DNA of 64,000 bases from JALYNX01 sp963746905 (GTDB taxonomy: Bacteria > Actinomycetota > Acidimicrobiia > Spongiisociales > ZC4RG35). Below are positions 36,137 to 44,332 of the stretch, one piece after another (the stretch's first letter is position 1; each line of letters opens with the position of its first letter). The translations under genes were made by a program, and so were the position numbers. Under the pieces are notes generated by a model. That model was given only the letters and a program-made list of their open reading frames with translations. It was not told the origin of the DNA and made no database searches. The stretch lies in NCBI GenBank assembly GCA_963746905.1, contig CAVVCY010000003.1, forward strand, positions 682,001-746,000, read 5' to 3'.

Positions 36137-37943
36137 CGTCCTCAATGATTTCGGCTTCGACGACATCCTCATCCTCAGGAGCAGCCTCTTCGACTTCTCC
36201 GGCGGATGCTGCCTGTTGGTAGAGGCGGGTGGCCATCGCCTGGCTCGCCGAGATCAGACTGTCCATCTTGGACCTGACCTCTGAGCTCTCGCTCGCCTCG
36301 TTGCCAAGGGTCGCCTTGAGCTCGGCCAAGCCAGACTCCACCCCGGTCTTCTCTTCGTCGGTCATCTGATCGCCCTGCTCCTCGAGGAGCTTGTCGGTCT
36401 GATGGACCAGCTGGTCAGCCTGGTTCCGGGTCTCGACGGCTTCACGACGCTTGGCGTCTTCCTCGGCGTAGGCCTCGGCGTCCTTGATCATCCGGTCGAT
36501 CTCACCTTCGGCGAGGGCTGAGCCGCCGGTGATGGTCATCGCCTGCTCCTTGCCCGTAGCGAGGTCCTTGGCGTTCACATTGACGATCCCGTTGGCGTCG
36601 ATGTCGAAGGAAACCTCGATCTGGGGCACGCCCATGGGAGCCGGTGGGATCCCCGTCAGACGGAACTTGCCGAGGCTCTTGTTGTCGTTGGCCATGGTGC
36701 GCTCGCCCTGGAGGACATTGATCTCGACCTCTGGCTGGTTGTTCTCAGCCGTGGTGAAGATCTCTGACCTCTTGGTGGGGATCGTTGTGTTGCGCTCGAT
36801 CATTCGGGTCATAACCGAGCCCTTGGTCTCGATTCCCAGAGTCAGCGGGGTCACGTCGAGAAGGAGGATGTCCTTCACGTCGCCCTTGAGCACTCCGGCC
36901 TGGATGGCGGCGCCCGCGGCCACGACCTCGTCGGGGTTCACCCCACGATGAGGGTCCTTGCCGGTGAGGCTCTTCACCAATTCCTGGACGGCCGGCATAC
37001 GAGTGGAGCCCCCGACCAAGACGACGTGCTCGATGGCGTCGATGGCGATCCCCGCGTCCTTGATGGCTTGCTGGAACGGGCGCTTTGTTCGCTCCAATAG
37101 CTCCTCTGTGAGCTTCTGGAACTCGGACCGGGTCAGCTTGCGCTGGAGGTGCAGCGGGCCTTCGGAGGTGGCAGTGATGAAGGGGAGGTTGACCTCGGTC
37201 TCGACCACGGTCGACAATTCGATCTTCGCCTTTTCCGCCGCTTCCTTGAGACGTTGCAGGGCCATGCGGTCCTTGCCCAGATCGACTCCGTGGTCGTTCT
37301 TGAACCCTTCGACCAGCCAGTCGATGACCTTCTGGTCCCAGTCGTCCCCACCGAGGTAGGTGTCGCCGGAGGTCGCCTTGACCTCGAACACGCCGTCGCC
37401 TATCTCGAGAACCGAGACGTCGAAGGTGCCGCCACCAAGGTCGAACACGAGGATGGTTTGGTCGCTCTCCTTGTCCAACCCGTAGGCGAGGGCGGCCGCG
37501 GTCGGCTCGTTGATGATGCGAAGCACATTCAGCCCCGCAATCTGGCCTGCCTCGGTAGTTGCCTGCCTCTGGGCGTCGTTGAAGTAGGCGGGAACCGTGA
37601 TCACCGCATCGGTGACCTTGTCTCCCAGATAGGACTCGGCGTCCCGCTTCAATTTCATGAGGATGCGGGCCGAGATCTCCTGGGCGGTGAGCTTCTTGTC
37701 ATCGACTTCGATCGACCAGTCGGTCCCCATGTGGCGCTTGACCGATCGAACGGTCTGGTCGGGGTTGGTAATGGATTGCCGTTTGGCGACCTCTCCCACC
37801 AGCACCTCGCCGTCCTTGAAAGAGACCACGGAAGGGGTGGTGCGCCCGCCCTCGGCATTGGCGATGATGGTGGGCTCGCCCCCTTCGAGCACGGCTATGA
37901 CGCTGTTGGTGGTACCGAGGTCGATACCTACTGCGCGTGCCAT
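36129..37943 (-). CDS. dnaK: chaperone DnaK (Hsp70)
   Basis: Hsp70 of 604 residues. The ATPase domain starts AVGIDLGTTNSVIAVLEGGE and includes TVPAYFNDAQRQATTEAGQI, IINEPTAAALAYGL, LVFDLGGGTFDVSVLEIGDG and VLVGGSTRMPAVQELV. The linker DILLLDVTPLTLGIET leads to the substrate-binding domain and a helical lid ending in an acidic tail (EEAAPEDEDVVEAEI). GGAGG lies 11 bases before the ATG. It leads the dnaK-grpE-dnaJ-hspR-orf operon. Confidence 0.97.
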   Translation of the reverse strand: MARAVGIDLGTTNSVIAVLEGGEPTIIANAEGGRTTPSVVSFKDGEVLVGEVAKRQSITNPDQTVRSVKRHMGTDWSIEVDDKKLTAQEISARILMKLKRDAESYLGDKVTDAVITVPAYFNDAQRQATTEAGQIAGLNVLRIINEPTAAALAYGLDKESDQTILVFDLGGGTFDVSVLEIGDGVFEVKATSGDTYLGGDDWDQKVIDWLVEGFKNDHGVDLGKDRMALQRLKEAAEKAKIELSTVVETEVNLPFITATSEGPLHLQRKLTRSEFQKLTEELLERTKRPFQQAIKDAGIAIDAIEHVVLVGGSTRMPAVQELVKSLTGKDPHRGVNPDEVVAAGAAIQAGVLKGDVKDILLLDVTPLTLGIETKGSVMTRMIERNTTIPTKRSEIFTTAENNQPEVEINVLQGERTMANDNKSLGKFRLTGIPPAPMGVPQIEVSFDIDANGIVNVNAKDLATGKEQAMTITGGSALAEGEIDRMIKDAEAYAEEDAKRREAVETRNQADQLVHQTDKLLEEQGDQMTDEEKTGVESGLAELKATLGNEASESSEVRSKMDSLISASQAMATRLYQQAASAGEVEEAAPEDEDVVEAEIIEDDD

Positions 37944-37962
37944 TTCTTGATGAACCTCCGGT

Positions 37963-37995
37963 TCAGGTTGAGTGTGTACGGAGAGTACAACCTGA
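37963..37995 (-). promoter_or_regulatory. inverted repeat upstream of dnaK, candidate HspR-type operator
   Basis: Arms TCAGGTTG (37963-37970) and CAACCTGA (37988-37995) are perfect complements 17 bases apart, about 20-50 bases upstream of dnaK. The dnaK-strand sequence includes an ACTCAA half-site as in HspR (HAIR) operators, but the canonical CTTGAGT-N7-ACTCAAG arrangement is not met. It is a candidate autoregulatory site only. Confidence 0.42.
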
Positions 37996-38019
37996 GTCGG
38001 GTATTGTCATATTCCCGCG

Positions 38020-38080
38020 TTTCTCCCCCCAGTGAGCGAAGCGAGCGGTGGGGGGAGTACCCCGCAGGGGGGAGGGGGGC
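38020..38080 (+). repeat. double-hairpin repeat, copy C
   Basis: Plus-oriented, 61 bases, starting TTTCTCCCCCCAGTGAGCG. CTCCCCCC pairs with GGGGGGAG, and a second stem CCCC-GCA-GGGG precedes GGAGGGGGGC. It is about 75 bases upstream of dnaK and 34 bases downstream of the cytochrome c stop (both minus-strand genes), so it lies in a tandem rather than convergent gap. Confidence 0.85.
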
Positions 38081-38113
38081 TACTTGCTGCGCGAAGGGCG
38101 AAGTCGGCGGAAA

Positions 38114-38539
38114 TCAACTGAGCGACTTGATGTACTCCACCAGGTCGTTGATCTCGTCCTCGGTGAGTTGGTCGGCAAAGCTGGTGGGCATGACGGGCTC
38201 GAATCCGCTCACCACCTGGGAGGGTGGGTCGACGATCGAGTTGAACAGATAATTGTTGTCGGCCACCACTTGCTCGCCGGAAACCAGAGGCCGGGTGGCA
38301 CCGGCCACGCCCTTCCAGGTCGGCCCGACGCTGGCGGCTCCGTCGATGGTGTGACAGGCAAGGCAACCGCTCGAGGAGGCGAGGATCTCGCCCCGGGCCG
38401 CGGCTTCGGTGTCAACCACCACAGGCGTTGTGGTGGCGGTGGTCTCCTCCCCAACAGGCTGGCCGGTGAACAACCAAAGACCCGCGCCCAGCACGAGTGT
38501 CACGGCGACCGCCAGCACTCCTTCCGCCCAATACTTCAT
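38114..38539 (-). CDS. membrane-anchored c-type cytochrome
   Basis: A small monohaem cytochrome of 141 residues. One N-terminal helix (residues 6-25) anchors it or acts as an uncleaved signal. The haem motif is C59-L-A-C62-H63, followed by TIDGAASVGPTWKGVAG and the axial Met117 in FEPVMPTSF. The order (CxxCH, GPxxKG, MP) is that of cytochrome c oxidase-associated class I cytochromes. No oxidase genes are adjacent, so its partner is unknown. Confidence 0.88.
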   Translation of the reverse strand: MKYWAEGVLAVAVTLVLGAGLWLFTGQPVGEETTATTTPVVVDTEAAARGEILASSSGCLACHTIDGAASVGPTWKGVAGATRPLVSGEQVVADNNYLFNSIVDPPSQVVSGFEPVMPTSFADQLTEDEINDLVEYIKSLS

Positions 38540-38607
38540 CGAGGCCTCTCAACTATCAGGTCATCGGAACCGTAACAATGGTCGGCCGGAACCTAGGGTT
38601 CTGACCC

Positions 38608-39120
38608 ATGAACGAGCTCGACTTCTGTCTCACCCTGCTCCGCGTATGGGCGGGGATCGTCCTCCTCGCCCACGGCATCAATCACGCCCGAACCCAGGAG
38701 GGAACCGCCAGGTGGTTCGCCAAGAAGGGCTTTCGGTCTGCCCCCCTGAACGCCAAGATCTCCGCAGGCAATGAGATCCTCCTCGGGTTGGGTTTGATCG
38801 CCGGCCTGCTGACCTCGCTGGCTGCTGCCGGGCTGGCGGCGACAATGTTCGTTGCCTTCTGGTCGATCCATCGCTTCTCCGGCTTCTTCAACTTTCGTCG
38901 CCCCGATGAGGGCTACGAGTACGTAACGACTCTGGCCTTCGTGGCGTTGGTCATCGCCATCCTCGGCCCGGGATCGGTGTCGCTCGATTCGGCGATCGGC
39001 ATCGCTGATGACCTCGACGGGTGGCTTGGGGCGGGGATCGTGGGAATAGGCCTCGTGATCGCCTGCCTCCAGCTGGCTGCTTTCTGGCGGAAGCCGAGCC
39101 CAGAGGGTTCTGCAACTTGA
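38608..39120 (+). CDS. DoxX-family membrane protein
   Basis: A four-helix membrane protein of 170 residues. LLRVWAGIVLLAHGINHART, ARWFAKKGFRS and NEILLGLGLIAGL correspond to the DoxX/DoxD pattern (helix 1 with a conserved His, then a cytoplasmic loop). Related proteins take part in thiol/quinone redox chemistry, but no specific function can be assigned. The next gene starts at a TTG overlapping its stop (TTGA). Confidence 0.82.
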   Translation: MNELDFCLTLLRVWAGIVLLAHGINHARTQEGTARWFAKKGFRSAPLNAKISAGNEILLGLGLIAGLLTSLAAAGLAATMFVAFWSIHRFSGFFNFRRPDEGYEYVTTLAFVALVIAILGPGSVSLDSAIGIADDLDGWLGAGIVGIGLVIACLQLAAFWRKPSPEGSAT

Positions 39121-39836
39121 TCCCGCGCGAATTGCCCTCCGCCTTCGCTGAGACGCGAGGCAAGCTTCATCAGCTCGCATTCTTCGCACTGGCGCCGGCG
39201 CGCTACAAGGCGGTGGGTCGTATGGGCCTTCGCGCCAAGCCCGGCGGTTTTGGGACTCCCGAGTTCGACGGTCGGGTCGCCCGGATCGAACGGGATCTTC
39301 TGGTGCTCGAGGCAGGTGGGAACATCGCCTCTCAGACCGTCACCACGATTCGGGCTGCGGCGCAATTCTTTGGTGTCGATTACGAGCAGCTGTGGTTCAA
39401 GGACTTCAAGGACCAATTGCCTCCGATTGACCCCGACGCTGAGTTGTCCGTTGATGTCGGCGGGGCCCTTGCAATCGCCGACTGGTTCCAGTTCGGCACC
39501 GAGGTCTTGGGACGGCTCAGCGGCTATGGGTTGCCAGGCGACGAGGTATCAGAGACCCAGATCTGGCCCGAGCACTTCGATGCTGCAATCGAGATGGGCG
39601 ACGAGGGACGAGGGCAGCGGGCGAGTTTCGGCGCCTCGCCGGGCGATGCGGCCCACCCCGACCCTTATGTCTATGTCTCGGCCTGGGGAGAGATCGATCG
39701 CGCCAACCCCTATTGGAACGATCAGGCTTTCAACGGGTCCAGTCTGGGCTACGGCCGACTCATGGATGATGCTGATCCGGTGACCGCTGCCCTGGCTTTC
39801 ATGATGGAGGGCCACCGCATCCTTCACCAGGCCTGA
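39117..39836 (+). CDS. conserved hypothetical protein
   Basis: A soluble protein of 239 residues starting at the TTG at 39117, in a TTGA overlap with the DoxX gene; upstream in-frame codons lie inside that gene. It resembles uncharacterised actinobacterial proteins with conserved GRMGLRAKPGGFGTP, FQFGTEVLGRL, EHFDAAIEMGDE and SFGASPGDAAHPDPYVYVSA segments. The many acidic and aromatic residues suggest a globular enzyme-like fold, but no catalytic signature is known to me. Its 3' end overlaps the convergent phosphatase gene by 13 bases. Confidence 0.75.
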   Translation: MIPRELPSAFAETRGKLHQLAFFALAPARYKAVGRMGLRAKPGGFGTPEFDGRVARIERDLLVLEAGGNIASQTVTTIRAAAQFFGVDYEQLWFKDFKDQLPPIDPDAELSVDVGGALAIADWFQFGTEVLGRLSGYGLPGDEVSETQIWPEHFDAAIEMGDEGRGQRASFGASPGDAAHPDPYVYVSAWGEIDRANPYWNDQAFNGSSLGYGRLMDDADPVTAALAFMMEGHRILHQA

Positions 39837-40294
39837 GCCCGGACGAAAAGGTCTTCCACGAGACCCCGCGCCGCAGCCCTCACGATCCGGATCGTCTCCT
39901 CGTAGCCCTCGGTGGGGCCTCCCCACGGGTCGGGGATCTCGTCTTCGTCCGAATCTGGGTCGTAGGTGCGGAAGAGGCGGAGCTTGGCCTGAGATGCTTT
40001 GCTCGGGGCCATACCGGTCAGCTCGCGCAGGTTGGAGCGGTCCATGGCGAGTATCACGTCGAACCGGTCGAAATCGGCTGTGGTGACTCGACGGGCGCGC
40101 CCATCGATCCGAAGCCCCACCCTCGCCCCGGCGGCCACCGACTCCGGATGGGGAGGCTGGCCGATATGCCAGGAACCGGTGCCCGCAGAATCGACCTCGA
40201 CGTCGAAACCTGCGTCGACCGCTGCCTCTTTGATGGCAGCCGCCGCGGCCGGGGATCTGCAGATGTTCCCCAGGCACACGGTGAGGATCCTCAT
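39824..40294 (-). CDS. low-molecular-weight protein tyrosine phosphatase
   Basis: Phosphatase of 156 residues starting at the ATG at 40294 (MRILTVCLGNICRSP). The P-loop is C7-x5-R13 with the NxCRS signature; the general acid is D122 in IPDPWGG. MDRSNLREL and DSAGTGSWHIGQPPHPES are family motifs (the AGT and substrate loops). Equivalent enzymes act as protein-Tyr or protein-Arg phosphatases or arsenate reductases; the second group needs extra cysteines not seen here. The start overlaps the end of the methyltransferase gene (ATGA). Confidence 0.9.
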   Translation of the reverse strand: MRILTVCLGNICRSPAAAAAIKEAAVDAGFDVEVDSAGTGSWHIGQPPHPESVAAGARVGLRIDGRARRVTTADFDRFDVILAMDRSNLRELTGMAPSKASQAKLRLFRTYDPDSDEDEIPDPWGGPTEGYEETIRIVRAAARGLVEDLFVRAQAW

Positions 40295-41217
40295 CGGCTC
40301 CCACCGGAGGCGGCGATCCGCTCCTTGGCCAGGGCTAGATACGCGGCATCGGTGTCGAACCCCACAAAGTGGCGGGCAGTCTCGACTGCAGCGAGTGCGG
40401 TGCTCCCCGATCCGATGAAAGGATCGAGCACCAGATCGCCGGCATAGGTGTAGAGCTCGATGAGGCGGCGGGGGAGGGCAATGGGGAAGGGGGCGGGGTG
40501 GCCGACCCGGCTTGCCCGCTCGGATGGGATCTCCCACACGTCGAGTGTGGCCTCGAGGAACTCTTCGGTCTCGATGGTGGCCATATGGGGCATGCCCAAC
40601 GCCTCCCGCTTTGCTCGCTTGATAGCCCGGTCAAAGCGACCTTTCGACGCGATCACCACTCGTTCGGTGACGTCTCTGAGCACCGGGTTCTGCGGAGAGC
40701 GATATGACCCCCAGGCACAGCTGCCGCCCGCTCCCCGGGCTTTTTGCCAGATGACTTCTCCACGAAGCAGCATTCCCAGCCGGTCCTGGAGGATGGCCAT
40801 GACATCCGAGGAGAGCGACCGGTAGGGCTTGCGTCCGAGGTTGGCGACATTGACTGCCAACCGTCCGCCTGGCTCGAGCTTGCGAAGACAGACCGCCAGC
40901 ACCTCCTCGAGCAGTTCGAGGTACTCGATGTAGCTGGCGGGCACGTGACCGGTTGTGGTGTCCGTCTCGTATTCCTTGCCGGCGAAATAGGGGGGTGAGG
41001 TGACCACCAGGGCAACCGAGCGATCGGCCACCTGATCGTCCGCCATCTCCCGGGCATCGCCATGGAACAGGACGTCGGTCGCCACCGGCGTCGCGACGCT
41101 CTCGTCGTCGGAGATCAGAGGCGGGCTGAAGCGCTCGTAAAAGGGCGAGGAGTCATGCGACTCCCTCTTCCCCGACCCGAATTCGGAGGTGACCGTTGCC
41201 AGCCTCTGCCTTGCCAT
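40291..41217 (-). CDS. DNA methyltransferase, amino-group (N4/N6) type, orphan
   Basis: A 308-residue methyltransferase. Motif IV is TSPPYF (S74-P75-P76-Y77) near the N-terminus and the SAM-binding motif I is DPFIGSGSTALAA near the C-terminus, the beta-class permuted order. SPPY occurs in both N4-cytosine and N6-adenine enzymes, so the modified base is not decided. No restriction endonuclease lies nearby, so it looks like an orphan, perhaps regulatory, enzyme. It is translationally coupled to the phosphatase gene and divergent from the GNAT gene, with a palindrome between them. Confidence 0.88.
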   Translation of the reverse strand: MARQRLATVTSEFGSGKRESHDSSPFYERFSPPLISDDESVATPVATDVLFHGDAREMADDQVADRSVALVVTSPPYFAGKEYETDTTTGHVPASYIEYLELLEEVLAVCLRKLEPGGRLAVNVANLGRKPYRSLSSDVMAILQDRLGMLLRGEVIWQKARGAGGSCAWGSYRSPQNPVLRDVTERVVIASKGRFDRAIKRAKREALGMPHMATIETEEFLEATLDVWEIPSERASRVGHPAPFPIALPRRLIELYTYAGDLVLDPFIGSGSTALAAVETARHFVGFDTDAAYLALAKERIAASGGSR

Positions 41218-41257
41218 CGACGATGAAGTTACAGGAATAGCTCTCCTGCTCGCGGTA

Positions 41258-41275
41258 TGCTTGCTGTAGCAAGCA
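41258..41275. promoter_or_regulatory. 18-bp palindrome between methyltransferase and GNAT genes
   Basis: TGCTTGCT (41258-41265) and AGCAAGCA (41268-41275) form perfect arms around GT. The site overlaps a possible TATGCT -10 element and ends 4 bases before the GNAT start, a position where a bound repressor would block that promoter. It might also affect the divergent methyltransferase gene 41 bases away. Confidence 0.5.
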
Positions 41276-41279
41276 CCTC

Positions 41280-41861
41280 ATGCCAGGCACCACGACACCC
41301 GAACTGCCGACGATTGCCGTAACCCTTCGCGACGGCTCCATTGCCGAACTGCGCCCGATCCACCCCGAAGATCGGGGCCTGCTCGCCGAAGGCCTGAGCC
41401 TGATGTCAATCGAGAGCCGGTATGCCCGATTCGGAGTGGGAATCGACCACCTCACCCCTTCAGAACTCGATTACCTGACCAACGTCGATCAGGTCGGGCA
41501 CGTGGCGTGGGGGGCGGCCATCGACAACGAACCGGCCGGTGTCGGCCGCTACGTCCGGTTTTCAGACCCGATCTGTGCCGACGTTGCGGTGGCGGTGGTG
41601 GACAGATTCCAGGGACGGGGCCTCGGCCGGGTGCTCTTCGAAGCCCTGGTGGCCTCCGCCCGGGCCAACCAGCTCTCTGAGCTCTGTTTCGTCGTTCAAC
41701 CGTTCAATGAAGCGGTGCGACGGATTCTCGAAGGGGTGGATGTCGGCGTCACCGAAAGCGGAGGCCTGGTCCAGGGGCGGATCGAGGTGTCATCAGTTCC
41801 CCCCACCGATCGAGACGAGAGATTTGTCGAGCTTCTGGTCGAAGCCCGCGCCAGGCACTGA
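41280..41861 (+). CDS. GNAT-family acetyltransferase
   Basis: Acetyltransferase fold of 193 residues. RLRPI-like AELRPIHPEDRGLLAEGLSLMS opens the domain, ARFGVGIDHLTPSELDYLTNVD follows the pattern of GNAT domains fused in acyl-CoA synthetase-like proteins, and the acetyl-CoA pyrophosphate loop is in DRFQGRGLGRVLFEALV. The acceptor is unknown; such single-domain proteins may acetylate proteins or small molecules. It is transcribed divergently from the methyltransferase. Confidence 0.82.
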   Translation: MPGTTTPELPTIAVTLRDGSIAELRPIHPEDRGLLAEGLSLMSIESRYARFGVGIDHLTPSELDYLTNVDQVGHVAWGAAIDNEPAGVGRYVRFSDPICADVAVAVVDRFQGRGLGRVLFEALVASARANQLSELCFVVQPFNEAVRRILEGVDVGVTESGGLVQGRIEVSSVPPTDRDERFVELLVEARARH

Positions 41862-41864
41862 CTT

Positions 41865-42260
41865 TCAGTCGTCCTCCGCGAGGTCGAGTGCCGCCGAGTT
41901 GATGCAGTAGCGAAGCCCGGTGGGATTGGGCCCGTCATCGAAGACGTGACCGAGGTGGCCGCCACAGTTGGAACAGCGGACCTCGGTCCGAGCCATTCCG
42001 AACGAACTGTCGGTGTCCTCAGCGACCTTTTCCAATTGGATCGGCTGGTAGAAACTGGGCCAGCCCGATCCCGAGTCGTACTTGGTGTCGCTCGAGAACA
42101 ACTCCTCGCCACAGCCTGCGCAGCGATAAGTCCCATGGGCCTTGGAATTCCAGTACTTGCCGGTGAACGCCCGCTCGGTTCCGGCCTCGCGCAGCACCTG
42201 GTACTGCTCGGGGTTGAGTTTCTGGCGCCATTCGGCGTCTGTCTTTGGCATATCCGACAT
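41865..42260 (-). CDS. msrB: peptide methionine-(R)-S-oxide reductase
   Basis: MsrB of 131 residues that repairs oxidised methionine. The ATG at 42260 (MSDMPKTDAEWRQKL) has GAGGAG 8 bases upstream and is preferred over an upstream codon. Structural zinc is bound by C47, C50, C96 and C99; the catalytic Cys is C119 in RYCINSAAL; and GSGWPSFYQPI with GHLGHVFDDGP completes the active site. Ends 3 bases from the convergent GNAT gene. Confidence 0.96.
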   Translation of the reverse strand: MSDMPKTDAEWRQKLNPEQYQVLREAGTERAFTGKYWNSKAHGTYRCAGCGEELFSSDTKYDSGSGWPSFYQPIQLEKVAEDTDSSFGMARTEVRCSNCGGHLGHVFDDGPNPTGLRYCINSAALDLAEDD

Positions 42261-42305
42261 GTGCGGTCTCCTCAATCCGTTGAAAGCTTCTTGCCGACGA
42301 AAACA

Positions 42306-42752
42306 TCAGACCTGGAGTACTTGTTCCAGACGATCCACGAAGGCCGCCATCGCCGGATTCAGCTTGACCCGAGCTAATTCGGGCCGCATCCATTGCACCC
42401 GGTCGATTTCGGGGAAACTCTGATGGCCCATCGAGAACAGGCCCGGGACCAGGGTGTCGATGTCGTAGTCGGCCTCGACCGCCCAGGCCACGACGATCTT
42501 GCGCGACTTCATCTCGACGTCGCCAAGAGGGATCCAGGGCTGGGGTGGAGATGGCCAACCGGTTTCCTCCTCGAATTCCCTCGCAGCAGCAACCTCGTCG
42601 TGCTCACCTTTCTCCACCATTCCCTTCACGAGCGACCACCAACCGTTGTCGCGATGTGCGAAATAGGGCCCGCCAGGATGGGCGACCAGCACCTCGATGC
42701 CATCGTGTCGTCGGAATGGGAGAAGACCCGCGGATCTCACAGACCCCGACAT
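42306..42752 (-). CDS. NUDIX hydrolase
   Basis: A 148-residue NUDIX protein from the ATG at 42752 (MSGSVRSAGLLPFRR). The complete NUDIX box is present: G44, E50, R58-E59, E62-E63 and G65 in GMVEKGEHDEVAAAREFEEE. The N-terminal SAGLLPFRRHDGIEVLVAHPGG resembles DUF/NUDIX proteins acting on nucleoside diphosphates or diadenosine polyphosphates. A 413-residue frame extending upstream on this strand runs antisense to the CHAD gene and is rejected. The CHAD gene starts 12 bases away in the opposite direction. Confidence 0.88.
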   Translation of the reverse strand: MSGSVRSAGLLPFRRHDGIEVLVAHPGGPYFAHRDNGWWSLVKGMVEKGEHDEVAAAREFEEETGWPSPPQPWIPLGDVEMKSRKIVVAWAVEADYDIDTLVPGLFSMGHQSFPEIDRVQWMRPELARVKLNPAMAAFVDRLEQVLQV

Positions 42753-42764
42753 TACGCTGGCCCG

Positions 42765-43817
42765 GTGACCCATCCGGCTGCCCAGCACGCCCACGCGGAT
42801 GCTGTCGTGCTGGCTTTGCCGGACTTCCGCCTCTATCCCGGAGAGCCCTTGAGCGCCGGTCTGCAGCGTCTCTGCCTTAATGAGATGGAGATCGCGGCGT
42901 CCGGTTTCTATGACGGAGAAGAGGTCTTTGGTCAGGCGGTTCACACAGCTCGGAAGTCGACGAAGAAGGTTCGGGCCTTGCTCCGGCTGGTTCGATCGGA
43001 AATCGGCGAGAAGGTCTATCGATTCGAGAACCAGGCGATGCGCGACACGGCCCGAATGCTGAGCGAGATCCGATCGGCGGCGGTGATGGCCAATGCCCTC
43101 GACGATCTCGAGTCGCTCTACGGGTCGCTTCTTGCCGAGGGCACTTTCGAGGAGGCCCACGAGCGTTTGGCGGCGAACCGGGACCGCGTGGAGGCTCGGG
43201 CCATGGAGGATCCCGAGTTGGTGCCCCGCGTCGTGGCCAACCTCGAGCGAGCCCACAGCCGATACGCGTCGTGGCCTACGGATTCCCACGCCAGGGAGGT
43301 GTACGGGACCGGGATTCGCGACAAGTACTCGAGCATCGGGCCAGGTTTGACAGCCATCTACCGACGCGGGAGGAGCGAGATGGTCATGGCCTATCGCAAT
43401 CCAAGCCCGGTCAACTTCCATGGATGGAGGAAGCGGGTGAAGTATCTCAGGCACCAGATGGAGATCATCACCCCGTTGTGGCCGGAGGTGGTCCTGGGGA
43501 TGGTGATCACCCTCGATCGCATGTCCGAGCTCTTGGGTGAAGACCACGACCTTGCCGAACTGCTGGATTCTCTGACCGACCGGCCTGAATTGTGCCCCAA
43601 CCCAATGGAGCGCTCCCTACTGCGGGCTCTTGCGGGGCAGAGGAGGTCGGACGTCGAGACTGCCTCCCGAATCCTGGGACGTCGGATCTATGCCGAGAGC
43701 CCGGCGGGACTGAAAGGCAGGTTCGGTGCCTATTGGGAATCGATGGAACTAGCTCGTGGCATGGCCTTGGCCTTGAACGGGCACCAGGGGGAATCAGCCT
43801 TCGCTTGGAGCGGTTGA
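42765..43817 (+). CDS. CHAD-domain protein
   Basis: A 350-residue alpha-helical protein with the CHAD fold. Its histidine and basic residues bind polyphosphate: VHTARKSTKKVRALLRLVR in the first helical bundle and FHGWRKRVKYLRHQMEII in the second. Start is a GTG at 42765; internal alternatives cannot be excluded. CHAD proteins localise to polyphosphate granules, which fits the ppk1 and Pho genes of this window, but a granule role here is inference. The promoter must lie in the 12-base gap or within the divergent NUDIX gene, so the transcript may be leaderless. Confidence 0.85.
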   Translation: MTHPAAQHAHADAVVLALPDFRLYPGEPLSAGLQRLCLNEMEIAASGFYDGEEVFGQAVHTARKSTKKVRALLRLVRSEIGEKVYRFENQAMRDTARMLSEIRSAAVMANALDDLESLYGSLLAEGTFEEAHERLAANRDRVEARAMEDPELVPRVVANLERAHSRYASWPTDSHAREVYGTGIRDKYSSIGPGLTAIYRRGRSEMVMAYRNPSPVNFHGWRKRVKYLRHQMEIITPLWPEVVLGMVITLDRMSELLGEDHDLAELLDSLTDRPELCPNPMERSLLRALAGQRRSDVETASRILGRRIYAESPAGLKGRFGAYWESMELARGMALALNGHQGESAFAWSG

Positions 43818-43825
43818 ACTTGGCG

Positions 43826-44191
43826 ATGCCAATCGAGGCTTCAATCCAAAGGATTCGAGTGGAGATCGACGGGGTGACCGTCGCCGACTCGGAGCGGCCC
43901 ATGTTCCTTCATGAGCCCGGATTGCCGGTGCGGTATTACTTACCCCAGAGCGATATTCGCATGGATCTGCTGGTTCCCACCGACACTTCGACAACCTGTC
44001 CTTGGAAGGGTCAGGCCCGCTACTGGTCGGCGGCGATCGATGGCAAGGTTCACAAGGACATCGCGTGGGGGTATGACCGCCCGCTGGTCGAGGCCGAGGC
44101 CATTGCCGGCCTCGTCTCCTTCTACAACGAGAAGGTGGACGTGTACGTCGATGAGGTGCTCCAGGAGCAGCCAAGAACCAGGTTCGGCTGA
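43826..44191 (+). CDS. DUF427 family protein
   Basis: A 121-residue single-domain protein of the DUF427 family, with VEIDGVTVADSERPMFLHEPGL, RYYLPQSDIRMDLLVPTDT, TTCPWKGQARYWS and AEAIAGLVSFYNEKVDVYVD, which are all family signatures. The ATG at 43826 is chosen; a TTG at 43814 overlaps the CHAD stop (TTGA) and would add four residues. The family is uncharacterised but common in actinobacteria. The gene is probably co-transcribed with the CHAD gene. Confidence 0.88.
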   Translation: MPIEASIQRIRVEIDGVTVADSERPMFLHEPGLPVRYYLPQSDIRMDLLVPTDTSTTCPWKGQARYWSAAIDGKVHKDIAWGYDRPLVEAEAIAGLVSFYNEKVDVYVDEVLQEQPRTRFG

Positions 44192-44332
44192 TTGGCGTAG
44201 GGCCGTGTCTTGTTGGATCTTCTCCGCTTCCTCCAGCGAATGCGACACGGTGAGGTCCACGTTAAGAATTTTCCTGAATTCCGAGACAGGGGTATGGAAT
44301 CTGAAGGGGGGAACCGGTAGCGTAACGAACAT
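44192..44332. other. intergenic spacer upstream of the DUF222-HNH gene
   Basis: 141 bases that are locally AT-richer than the genes around it (GTTAAGAATTTTCCTGAATT near 44263). It ends with a purine-rich GAAGGGGGGAAC run 30 bases before the HNH start. No promoter boxes, repeat or RNA gene could be identified with confidence. Confidence 0.4.

Noticed and set aside
40291..41217. Restriction-modification system
   Set aside because: The neighbours are a phosphatase and an acetyltransferase. No restriction endonuclease or specificity subunit is visible, so only an orphan methyltransferase is claimed.
42753..43547. Upstream extension of the NUDIX frame
   Set aside because: It runs antisense to the CHAD gene. 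The NUDIX fold starts at the ATG at 42752.
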